Shown here piece by piece: positions 43,937 to 52,045 of a DNA stretch of 64,000 bases. The DNA is taken from positions 1 to 64,000 of the forward strand of contig JAQSYI010000017.1 of NCBI GenBank assembly GCA_029256185.1. Direction: 5' to 3'. The DNA comes from Paenibacillaceae bacterium (GTDB taxonomy: Bacteria; Bacillota; Bacilli; Paenibacillales; NBRC-103111). The stretch's first letter is position 1. Each line of letters begins with the position of its first letter. The notes under the pieces were generated by a model. The model ran no database searches, was not told where the DNA came from, and saw only the letters and a program-made list of their open reading frames with translations. The translations under genes and the position numbers were made by a program.

Positions 43937-45526
43937 ATGGACAGTTGGATCAAGGCTGGACCAGCAGCACGCTTCGCACGGCTTGGCCCCGATACGCGCA
44001 TCCAGGCCGGGTGTGTCTTCGATTTGCCCGAGCGGATAAGCATCGGACAGCATGTATTTCTGCAAGCTCCCTGCATGCTTAGAGTAATTGCGGATAACCG
44101 CCGGGCCACCGCCATCGAGATTGGTGACGGCTGCCAGATTAACCCCGGGCTCATTATTATTGCCAAGAATAAGGTGACTTTGGGCAGCAATGTGCTCATC
44201 GGTCCCCACGTACGCATCAGCGATCAGGAGGAGATGACGCTTGATCCGGCAACAGGTCTGCTCCTCCCCTCTCCACAGCAGTTGGTCCAAGACCAGCAGA
44301 CGGGCATGGCTGAGGAACCGAGGAGCACAGACAGGAGACACATGAGGACAGAAGAGGCACAAGGAAGCATAGACGAAACACAGGCTGATACAGCGGAGAG
44401 TCAAGTGGTAATCGGCGACGGGGCATGGATCGGCGCCAACGCTATGGTGCTTGGGAACGTGCGCGTGGGAGCAGGCAGCGTAGTGAAGCCTAACAGCATC
44501 GTAGTAACAGATGTGCCGGATTATTGTGTGGCAGCGGGAGCACCTGCAGTCATTGTGGAAATCTATGACGCTGCTTCAGGACAATGGCTGCCTGCAGCCA
44601 ACAGTGAGCAGCGGCAAGCCAAGGAACCGGAGACTGTTCCCGGCAGACAGCCGCTGCTGTCTATTTGCATCCCTACCTTCAACCGCGCTTCGTATTTGGC
44701 ACAATGTCTGGAATCCATACTTTCCCAAGTTGGAAACAATGAAATGGTTGAGGTGATTGTATCCGACAATGCCTCTACCGACCAAACATCCCAGATTGCC
44801 CACAGCTACGCTGCCCGTTATGCCAATATGAGGGTTGTGCGCAATGAGCATAATATGGGAGCCGACCCCAATATTTTGACCGTGATCAAACTGGCCCGCG
44901 GGAAGTTTGTCAAATGGCAGGGGGATGACGATTTTTCTGTGGAGGGAACTCTGCCTTACCTGCTCCATATTCTGCACAACCATGGGGAATGCGGAGTTGT
45001 GCAGATTTTCGTCATTAATAATGACGGCAGAGTCTGGAGCGGCAACGGCATGAGCAGCTATCTGGAGGCCACCTCCATATACGCCACTTTCATTACCTCT
45101 ACCATTCTGCGCCGGGAGGATCTGGAGCGGGTGGAAGAAGCCGATCTGTTTCTTTCATCCTCACTTAACCAACTTTATCTTCAATACGCCGTATTGGAAA
45201 AGAACCCCCGCTTTTGCATCGTCAACAATAATATGTTCACCTACGCGGATCTGTCTTCTGATGAGTATAATTTTGGCGAGGTCTTCCTTCGCAGTTACCA
45301 GCTTATCTTGCTTTCTTTTGTAGGCAGAGGACTGACACAGGAGGATATCGCCAGGGAAAAGCGGCAGACCCTCTTCGGCTATGCCATTCCCAAGCTTAGC
45401 CGGATTATCGGGGAGAAGAGGGTCGCCGACACAGATCATTTCCTGAACATCTATACAGAGCTGTACAAGGATGAACCCTATTATGAGGAGGGGCTGGCGG
45501 CTATCGCTTCCATTATCCAGCCATAA
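43937..45526 (+). CDS. Fusion of a hexapeptide acyltransferase-like domain and a family 2 glycosyltransferase
   Basis: Product of 529 residues. Residues 1-215 form a left-handed beta-helix of hexapeptide repeats (IEIGDGCQINPGLIII, VTLGSNVLIGPHVRISD, VVIGDGAWIGANAMVLGNV), as in sugar O-acetyltransferases. The catalytic-His position present in the paralogue (SDTDH) reads SDQEE here. A polar insert of about 55 residues (about 98-152) breaks the helix, so acetyl transfer is doubtful. Residues 235-450 form a GT2 domain (LLSICIPTFNRASYLAQCLE, VIVSDNASTDQTSQ, NMGADPNI, KWQGDDDF). It lies divergent from rfbH and would use or modify the CDP-sugar product; that is inferred. ATG 43937 has AGGAGG 6 bases upstream. 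Confidence 0.85.
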   Translation: MDSWIKAGPAARFARLGPDTRIQAGCVFDLPERISIGQHVFLQAPCMLRVIADNRRATAIEIGDGCQINPGLIIIAKNKVTLGSNVLIGPHVRISDQEEMTLDPATGLLLPSPQQLVQDQQTGMAEEPRSTDRRHMRTEEAQGSIDETQADTAESQVVIGDGAWIGANAMVLGNVRVGAGSVVKPNSIVVTDVPDYCVAAGAPAVIVEIYDAASGQWLPAANSEQRQAKEPETVPGRQPLLSICIPTFNRASYLAQCLESILSQVGNNEMVEVIVSDNASTDQTSQIAHSYAARYANMRVVRNEHNMGADPNILTVIKLARGKFVKWQGDDDFSVEGTLPYLLHILHNHGECGVVQIFVINNDGRVWSGNGMSSYLEATSIYATFITSTILRREDLERVEEADLFLSSSLNQLYLQYAVLEKNPRFCIVNNNMFTYADLSSDEYNFGEVFLRSYQLILLSFVGRGLTQEDIAREKRQTLFGYAIPKLSRIIGEKRVADTDHFLNIYTELYKDEPYYEEGLAAIASIIQP

Positions 45527-45553
45527 ATCAGCATCAAAGAAAGGAGATGCCTT

Positions 45554-47044
45554 ATGTCCGTATCCATTGACAAGCAAACAGCCGCGTCCTTCTATCAGTT
45601 TGGCGAGGATTCCTGTCTGGAAGCCGGAGGTCAGTTCCACCAGCCCGGGGAAATATCCATTGGCAGCGGCGTAACCCTCCGGAATTATTATTGGTTGAAT
45701 ATTATTGCAGCGGGTCTGGCCCTGAAGCCCAAGATCATTATCGGGGACGGCTGTACATCGGAGCCGGGGCTGGTGATTTCCGCCTTGAACCGGATCGAAC
45801 TGGGGAACCATGTAAGCATCGGCCCCCGGGTATTTATTTCCGATACGGACCATGAATACCGCCAAGTGGGAAGGCCTGTCCATGCCCAAGGATTGGCCTT
45901 GGACAGCGGCACCGTCGTTATCGGGGAGAAAGTGACCATTGGCGCGGGAAGCGTGATTACAGGCAATGTGAAGATCGGGCGGGAAAGTATTATTCTGCCC
46001 GGGAGCCTGGTGCAATCGGATGTTCCGGAGAAATGCGTCGTGGGAGGAAATCCGGCGAGGATTATGCAAATCTTCGAGCCGTCGCCTGCCAAATGGGTAG
46101 ATGTGGGCAAACAAACAGAGCCCGGTCTGCAGTCCGCAGAAGTCCCTCCTCCCCTGCTCTCCATCTGTATTCCCACTTATAACCGTTCCGCCAATCTTGA
46201 CCTCTGCCTCTACTCCATTCTGAGCCAGTTGAAGCAGGATACGCCTGTTGAGGTGGTGGTATCGGATAATGCGTCCACGGACAATACGGCCGAGGTTGTC
46301 CGCCGGTATGCCGCTGACTATCCATGTCTCAAATATTACCGCAACAGTGAGAATATCGGTGCCGACCGCAATATTTACAATATCATGCGTCTGGCCCGGG
46401 GAACCTTCATCAAGCTTCAGGGAGATGATGACTACTGTGTCAAGGATACTCTGCCGCCCTTGCTGGAGGTAGTGGAGCAGCACCGGGATTGCGGCATCAT
46501 TCATATCCACGTGCATAACAACGACCGGCGCGTGTACACCGCTGAGGGAGCTTCTGCCTTTCTCCGCGCCTCCTCGATGATGTCCACCTTCATCACCGGG
46601 ATGATCCTGCGGCGGGAGGACCTGGAGCAGGTGGAGGACCCCAGTCTGTTTCTGGACTCTTCTTTTAACCAGATGTACCTCCAGTATGCCATCCTGATGA
46701 AGAATCCCAAGTTTTGCGCAGTCCACTGGAGCATGTTCCACTTCGAGGCCAACCAGCCTGGAGGATATAACTTCGGACAGGTGGTATTCGGCAGCTATCA
46801 AGCCATTTTACGTCATTTTATCGGCAATGGCCTGACAGAGACAGATGTTTATGCTGAGAAGCTCCGTTCCGTGTTCATCTATATCCTCCCCTGGTACAGG
46901 GACATCATCGCCAACCGGTACCTGACCGACACCAGCGGTTTCGAAGAGATCTTCAGCGAGCATTACCGGGAGGAGTCCTACTACGGTCAGGTTCTGGCCA
47001 TAGTCCGCGCCATCAAAGCCATGGGGAAGCCGCGGCAGGAGTAA
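45554..47044 (+). CDS. Fusion of a hexapeptide O-acetyltransferase domain and a family 2 glycosyltransferase
   Basis: Product of 496 residues, a paralogue of the preceding gene. The hexapeptide domain (1-170) is intact, with LGNHVSIGPRVFISDTDHEY holding the expected catalytic His in DTDH and no insert. The GT2 domain (about 200-420) has LLSICIPTYNRSANLDLCLY, VVVSDNASTDNTAEV, NIGADRNIYN and KLQGDDDYC. It could both acetylate and transfer a surface sugar. It starts 27 bases after the first copy, and AAGGAGA lies 6 bases before the ATG. The pair looks like a tandem duplication followed by divergence. Confidence 0.88.
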   Translation: MSVSIDKQTAASFYQFGEDSCLEAGGQFHQPGEISIGSGVTLRNYYWLNIIAAGLALKPKIIIGDGCTSEPGLVISALNRIELGNHVSIGPRVFISDTDHEYRQVGRPVHAQGLALDSGTVVIGEKVTIGAGSVITGNVKIGRESIILPGSLVQSDVPEKCVVGGNPARIMQIFEPSPAKWVDVGKQTEPGLQSAEVPPPLLSICIPTYNRSANLDLCLYSILSQLKQDTPVEVVVSDNASTDNTAEVVRRYAADYPCLKYYRNSENIGADRNIYNIMRLARGTFIKLQGDDDYCVKDTLPPLLEVVEQHRDCGIIHIHVHNNDRRVYTAEGASAFLRASSMMSTFITGMILRREDLEQVEDPSLFLDSSFNQMYLQYAILMKNPKFCAVHWSMFHFEANQPGGYNFGQVVFGSYQAILRHFIGNGLTETDVYAEKLRSVFIYILPWYRDIIANRYLTDTSGFEEIFSEHYREESYYGQVLAIVRAIKAMGKPRQE

Positions 47045-47169
47045 GAGGAGCTATCTATGGCAACGTGAGCTTATCTAAACCGGCGTAACCACCACCTGCA
47101 TATAATGGTTGTTTCTTGTCCAAACCGGAAGTTTATGCTATGGTAAGATGAAAAGATGCTTGGAACGCG

Positions 47170-47221
47170 AAGCACGCGCCAATAACTCTCTCCGTTTTGG
47201 AAGGGGTAGTGGCGCGTGCTT
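47170..47221. terminator. Terminator after the acyltransferase-glycosyltransferase genes
   Basis: AAGCACGCGCCA (47170-47181) pairs perfectly with TGGCGCGTGCTT (47210-47221), followed by TTTTCT. The loop is long at 28 bases. It ends the plus-strand pair at 43937 and 45554. Confidence 0.7.
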
Positions 47222-47266
47222 TTTTCTGCAGAATGCATCCTTTTTGATTATAATAGGAGGTATAAG

Positions 47267-48123
47267 ATGACACCAGCACGACCTGGCTCAACACCGCCTC
47301 ATGTGAAGAGGGGCGGTCACAGAAATGCACCGGCCAACAATCAGCCCGGGCATGACGCTTCATACAAGTTTCTCTTATCCAGCAAACGGATCTTCCTGCA
47401 GTTGCTCCGCTCCTTCGTTCACAAGGGCTGGGTGCATATATGACCGAGATTTGGCGGTACATGATGAAACAAATGGACAAACGTTCGGCGCGGCGCAAAG
47501 ATTTTCTTCTGCCTGCCGTAGTTGCCATTGTCCTGTACAACGGCAAGGGCCGGTGGACAACCAGCCGAAGCTTTCGCAAACAGATCGCCCATGAGGAGAG
47601 GTTCGGTTCGCAGCTGTTGGATTTTGAATATATATTAATTGACGTGGCACGTTACGGAGAGGAAGAATTACTCTCTCTGGGGAATTTGATGGGAGCGGTA
47701 TTTCTGCTGGATCAGGTTACGGAGAAAGAGCAATTGCAAGACCGGCTGCGGAAGCTGGGCGCTATCATGAGGCAGATGCCGAGGGAGGACCAGGATAAGC
47801 TTACGGTCTGGATGGCCAATGTAATATCCCGCAAGCTGCCAAAGGAAAGTCCTGAATTGAAGCAACTCATAGAGCAGAACTCGGAGGGAGGGAAAAACAT
47901 TATGGGATTGCACCAGACATTGAATGCCATTGAACGAAAAGCAAGGAGAGAAGGCAAGAAAGAGGGCAAAAAGGAAGGCAAGAAGGAAGGTAAGGCGGAG
48001 ATTGCCCGCAAGCTGCTGGATATGGGAATGGAGGAAACATTCATTGCATCAGCGACAGGCCTGAGCCTGGAGCAGTTGGCGCAGTTGTCCCGCCAGTCGG
48101 TCCTTCCCTCATCTGAAGAATAG
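47267..48123 (+). pseudogene. Rpn-family nuclease pseudogene with an internal deletion
   Basis: A good ribosome binding site (TAGGAGG) and ATG at 47267 begin an Rpn protein (HDASYKFLLSSKRIFLQLLRSFVHKGWV), but the frame stops at TGA about 47439-47441. The next frame, from 47440, resumes with TEIWRYMMKQ and continues to the normal C-terminus (three GKKE units, then IARKLLDMGMEETFI). Compared with the intact gene at 27938, about 57 codons are missing at the junction. These include the ADIVY Asp and the LELQS catalytic motif. The remaining 227-codon frame cannot be an active nuclease. Confidence 0.85.
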
Positions 48124-48161
48124 AGCGGGAGGAGCAGGGAATACTCCCGGCTCCTCCCGCT
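48124..48161. terminator. Bidirectional terminator between the Rpn pseudogene and importer C
   Basis: AGCGGGAGGAGC (48124-48135) pairs perfectly with GCTCCTCCCGCT (48150-48161); ATTCTATTA follows. It sits between convergent genes. Confidence 0.8.
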
Positions 48162-48167
48162 ATTCTA

Positions 48168-49751
48168 TTACAACTGGTCCTTGTTTTTTTGGTACCATTC
48201 GTTTACGATCTTCTCCACATTCTCGCCGCCGAGACGCTTCCATTCCTTGCGCAGCTCTTCCATTCCAGCCTGAGCGCTCATGGATGATCCGCCTGTAATG
48301 ACCTTGGCTTCAATTTGCTGGGCAATGGGCCCGAAGGTGGCCACCAATTGGCTCATCTCAGACATGCTGGGGCCATAGGCAATATCACGACGGTATTTGT
48401 TCTTAGTGGCTGTCTTCAGGGAAGCCCCTTTTTGAATAGCGTATTCCTGGGAAATGGCATCCTTGGCCGCCATAACCGGATACCACTCCGGCTTGACGCT
48501 AGCCTGGCTCAGCACGGCATATTCTCCGGCGTAGGATACTTCCTTGCGGGTTTTTTCGGCATCAAGAATCTGGGGTATTTCTCCGTCAAACTTCACATGG
48601 ACATTCTCTTCCCCGTATTTCAGCGTCTTCCAGCCTTTTTCCAGCAGCCAATCCAGGTACTTGACAGCCGTTTCAATCTTGTCTTCCTTCATATTGCTGT
48701 TGAAGGCGGTCAATATATTGGGAGCCGCTTCCTGATAAAGCCCGTATTTGCCGTATTTGGTGGAGAACGGCTCCATCGGAACCAGATTGGAATTGGGCAG
48801 ATTTTTCTTCAGATCCATGTAATCTGTTTCAATGTTCCAGGAGGCGAAGTAGATGCCGGCCTGGCCTGTAGTCAGGAACTGCTTGGAGCGCTGAAAGCTC
48901 TTGTCGGTAATATACTCTTTATCAATCAAGCCTTCGTCAAACAACTGCTTGTGGAAGGCCAGAGCATCCACATACCGCTCCGAGGTTCTGCCGAACTCCA
49001 GCTTGCCGTTCTCCAGGAACCATTGATTCCCATGGGTTCCGAAGAAAGCTCTGATAATATCGTTGGAGTTGCCATGGAAGGCGATAGGCACTGTATCCGC
49101 CTTGCCGTTGCCGTCCGGGTCCTCCGTCTTGAACTTTCTTGCCACCTCCAGGAATTCTTCTTGGGTGGTCGGCATCTTGAGTCCCAGCTTATCCAGCCAA
49201 TCCTGGCGGATCCATACGGCATGGTTGGCGACGGCCTCAATTCCCCGCACGCTGGAAACCGCATACATTTTCCCGTCAAAGGTCAGATACGGCTTCAGCT
49301 CGGGATGCTGCTCCAAATATTTCTTATAAGTGGTGCTATACTTCTCAATATACTGGTCAATGGGCTGAATCGCTCCTTGATTGACCAGCTGGGCGATATA
49401 ATTACGGTCGAATTCCCAGATCAGGTCCGGGGCACTGCCTGAAGCAATCAGGGTGTTGAGCTTGGTTTGCGCCTCGTTGCGGGGTACCGGGATAATTTTA
49501 ACGTTCGCCGGAGAATTTTCATTAATCCATTTGGTCCAGCGGTTGCTCTCATAGCTGCCTTCCTCTGCCGCCACCTGTCCGCGGTCGAATGTGGAGATGG
49601 ATATTTCCTTCTTGGGAGCCGTGGACGCGGCTCCGCTTGCTTCGGGTGAAGCGGAGCCCGCCGGCTCGCTGGACTTGCCGCCGCAGGCGGCCAGCATGGA
49701 GAGCGCCAAGCATGCCGCTATTGTCGAGGTGATTGCTTTTGTTTTACTCAA
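48168..49751 (-). CDS. Extracellular sugar-binding lipoprotein of importer C
   Basis: Product of about 527 residues. The lipobox MLAAC follows a short signal; the lipidated Cys is residue 23 from the TTG start, or 26 from the ATG at 49760. TTG at 49751 is preferred because AAGGGG lies 9 bases upstream, whereas the same AAGGGG touches the ATG directly. A Ser/Ala-rich tether is followed by a family 1 solute-binding fold (SGSAPDLIWEFDRNYIAQLVNQGAIQPID, EDPDGNGKADTVPIAF). It is the last gene of importer C and should bind an oligosaccharide, possibly pectic given the neighbouring PL22 gene. Confidence 0.9.
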   Translation of the reverse strand: MSKTKAITSTIAACLALSMLAACGGKSSEPAGSASPEASGAASTAPKKEISISTFDRGQVAAEEGSYESNRWTKWINENSPANVKIIPVPRNEAQTKLNTLIASGSAPDLIWEFDRNYIAQLVNQGAIQPIDQYIEKYSTTYKKYLEQHPELKPYLTFDGKMYAVSSVRGIEAVANHAVWIRQDWLDKLGLKMPTTQEEFLEVARKFKTEDPDGNGKADTVPIAFHGNSNDIIRAFFGTHGNQWFLENGKLEFGRTSERYVDALAFHKQLFDEGLIDKEYITDKSFQRSKQFLTTGQAGIYFASWNIETDYMDLKKNLPNSNLVPMEPFSTKYGKYGLYQEAAPNILTAFNSNMKEDKIETAVKYLDWLLEKGWKTLKYGEENVHVKFDGEIPQILDAEKTRKEVSYAGEYAVLSQASVKPEWYPVMAAKDAISQEYAIQKGASLKTATKNKYRRDIAYGPSMSEMSQLVATFGPIAQQIEAKVITGGSSMSAQAGMEELRKEWKRLGGENVEKIVNEWYQKNKDQL

Positions 49752-49816
49752 TCGATTCATCCCCTTAGTAAAATTATATTCCTATTATATCAAAGAGGCT
49801 TGAGACCTCTGCGATA

Positions 49817-50713
49817 TCAGCCTTTCACCGAGCCGATCAATACGCCTTTGACAAAGTGCTTTTGCAAGAAGGGGTACACACACAGGATGGGCGTGATGGC
49901 AATCACTACTGAGGCCGCCTTGATCCCCTCCGGCGTCAGAAGAATGGTCGTTGCCCCTTCGCTTCCTCCCCCGCTGTTCAACAGACTCTGGTCTACCTGC
50001 TTGATCATCTGGTACAGCTTCAGCATCATGGTCTGCAGGCTGGACTTGGTAATGTACAACATGACATTAAAGTAGGAATTCCACCAGCCAACTGCATAGA
50101 ACAGGGACAGCGCCGCCAGAATCGGCTTGCACAACGGCATCATGATCTGAATCAGAATCCTCCAGTTGCCGGCACCGTCAATCGATGCAGATTCCTCAAT
50201 CTCTTCCGGCAATCCCTCCATGAAGCTTTTCATCACGAACATGTTGTATGTGCTGATCAATCCGGGCAGCCAGAGCGCCCAGTAAGAATCCATCAGACCC
50301 AGGGACTTGATCAGGATAAAGTTCGGAATCAGCCCCGAAACGAAGATCATGGTGAAGGTGATGAACATGAGCAGGGGTCCGCGACCATACAGCCGCTTCC
50401 TGGATAAGGGATAGGCGGCCAGAACAGTCATAATCATATTAAAAACGGTGCCTACCAATGTGACAATTGCCGTGTTGCCCATGGCCCTGATCAATTGGCC
50501 GTCCTCCAACAGCCGCTTGTAAGCCTCCACATTGAATTCCACCGGCCACAGAAAAACCTCTCCGGCGGTTATCGCCCGGCTGCTGCTGAAGGAGGCTGCA
50601 ATCTCGTACCAGAAGGGATACAAGGTAACAATGGAAGCAACCGCCAGGAACAAATAGTTGGAGTAAATGGCCAGCCTGGACAAGGGTGTTATTCCTTTTC
50701 GATTCATTCTCAT
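49817..50713 (-). CDS. Carbohydrate ABC permease of importer C (LplC-like)
   Basis: Product of 298 residues with six membrane helices. The EAA loop is EEIEESASIDGAGNWRILIQIMMPLCKP and the C-terminus is QKHFVKGVLIGSVKG. AAAGGGGG lies about 10 bases before ATG 50713, which is 2 bases after the partner permease stop. The loop QSLLNSGGGSEGATTILLTPEG is longer than in importers A and B. Confidence 0.94.
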   Translation of the reverse strand: MRMNRKGITPLSRLAIYSNYLFLAVASIVTLYPFWYEIAASFSSSRAITAGEVFLWPVEFNVEAYKRLLEDGQLIRAMGNTAIVTLVGTVFNMIMTVLAAYPLSRKRLYGRGPLLMFITFTMIFVSGLIPNFILIKSLGLMDSYWALWLPGLISTYNMFVMKSFMEGLPEEIEESASIDGAGNWRILIQIMMPLCKPILAALSLFYAVGWWNSYFNVMLYITKSSLQTMMLKLYQMIKQVDQSLLNSGGGSEGATTILLTPEGIKAASVVIAITPILCVYPFLQKHFVKGVLIGSVKG

Positions 50714-50715
50714 GC

Positions 50716-51705
50716 TTACCAAAGCCCCCTTTCGCCGAAGGAACGGATAATCTTGTTGACACTGACCACCAGAATGAGCCCGATCACCGACTGGAACAAT
50801 CCCAACGCAGTGGTATAGCTATAGTTCATATTCTGCAGCCCGATCCGGTAAACATACGTGCTGATCACATCCGCCACATCCAGCACGGAGTCATTTTGCA
50901 GAGAAAGAGTCTGCTCCAACCCCACATCCATCATGCTTCCCATCCGCAGGATCAACAGTATGGCTATGGTGCTGCGGATGCCGGGCAGGGTGATATGCCA
51001 GATTTGCCTGATCTTGTTGGCACCGTCGATCTTGGCGGCTTCATACAATTGCGGGTCAATGGCAGCCATTGCCGCCAAATAGAGAATGGTGCCCCAGCCT
51101 GCTTCTCTCCATATGGAGGATAAGGTGTACGCCACCGGCCACCAGCCTGAATTGGCCATAAAGTAGATGGGCTCCATGCCGAACACATGATGAAGGATCA
51201 GGTTGATGACCCCGGTGCTGGGCGACAGCATGGCAATCAGAATACCGCCAAGCACGGCCCAGGAGATGAAGTGGGGGATGTACAGCAGATTTTGAATCAC
51301 CCGCTTGAAGCCTTCCATCCGGATTTCATTGAGCATAAGAGCCAGCAGAACCGGAACCGGGAAGCCGAAGGTCAGGCTGTATACATTCAGCAGCAGAGTA
51401 TTGCGCAGCACCCGCCAGAAGTCCGTACTGGCAAACAGCATGCGGAAGTGCTTCAGCCCCACCCAATCGCTTCCGAATATCCCGTCGATGAAGCGGTAGT
51501 TCTTGAAGGCAATGATCTCGCCCACCATGGGAGAATACTTGAATAACAGATAGAAGGCTACAACGGGAAGAAGCATGGCATACAAGGATTTATCCTGCAG
51601 GATCCTCTTCCATACATTCCTTCTCTTCGTCCGCACCGCGGGCTGCAGGACCGCACCGGATCCAGGAGAAGAAACCTCCGCCATAACGGGAATTTTTTCT
51701 TTCAT
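50716..51705 (-). CDS. Carbohydrate ABC permease of importer C (LplB-like)
   Basis: Product of 329 residues. A basic tail precedes SLYAMLLPVVAFYLLFKYSPMVG and five further membrane helices. The EAA-like loop is PQLYEAAKIDGANKIRQIWHITLP. ATG 51705 (MKEKIP) is chosen because AAAGGA lies 8 bases upstream. It is the first gene of importer C, separated from the sensor gene upstream by a terminator, so it should have its own promoter. Confidence 0.93.
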   Translation of the reverse strand: MKEKIPVMAEVSSPGSGAVLQPAVRTKRRNVWKRILQDKSLYAMLLPVVAFYLLFKYSPMVGEIIAFKNYRFIDGIFGSDWVGLKHFRMLFASTDFWRVLRNTLLLNVYSLTFGFPVPVLLALMLNEIRMEGFKRVIQNLLYIPHFISWAVLGGILIAMLSPSTGVINLILHHVFGMEPIYFMANSGWWPVAYTLSSIWREAGWGTILYLAAMAAIDPQLYEAAKIDGANKIRQIWHITLPGIRSTIAILLILRMGSMMDVGLEQTLSLQNDSVLDVADVISTYVYRIGLQNMNYSYTTALGLFQSVIGLILVVSVNKIIRSFGERGLW

Positions 51706-52045
51706 CACGTCCATCCTTTCCCCAGCAACTCTCAGGCTGTATCTTTTTCTTATGTCCACATCCTAACCTGCCGGACTGCGACTTGCTACAGATTCCTTAT
51801 GTGGTAAGTCGCTTTTCTTGTGAATGGGGCGGTCTCAGTTTTTGGTGCAGGTGAACTTTCTTGAGGTTGCAAGAGCAAAAGCCTTATGCAGCAAGGGTTT
51901 TGGCTGGAGTGTACGCGGGGGAAACTTGAGGATGTCCGAGGATAAACGCCTGACGGCTTCCTTTTGCCGCGTGTGTTTGTCAAGAAAAAACGGACTCCCC
52001 CAAGGAGAATCCGCATGGTTTTGATGAATGGCCGGGCTTCCGGCT
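51706..52045. other. Intergenic region between the sensor gene and importer C
   Basis: About 340 bp with no credible gene. It contains the terminator at 51985-52013 and should contain the activated promoter of importer C. A weak TAGCAA/TAGGAT pair with 17-base spacing lies close to the permease gene, about 51758-51786 on the minus strand. Confidence 0.5.
51985..52013 (-). terminator. Terminator of the importer C sensor-regulator gene
   Basis: On the minus strand CGGATTCTCC pairs with GGGAGTCCG around a TTGG loop, followed by six T (51990-51985). It lies about 33 bases after the stop codon. Confidence 0.78.

Noticed and set aside
45161..46801. 546-codon minus-strand open frame opposite the acyltransferase-glycosyltransferase genes
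   Set aside because: It spans two real plus-strand genes with clear motifs and starts, and its translation shows no family features.
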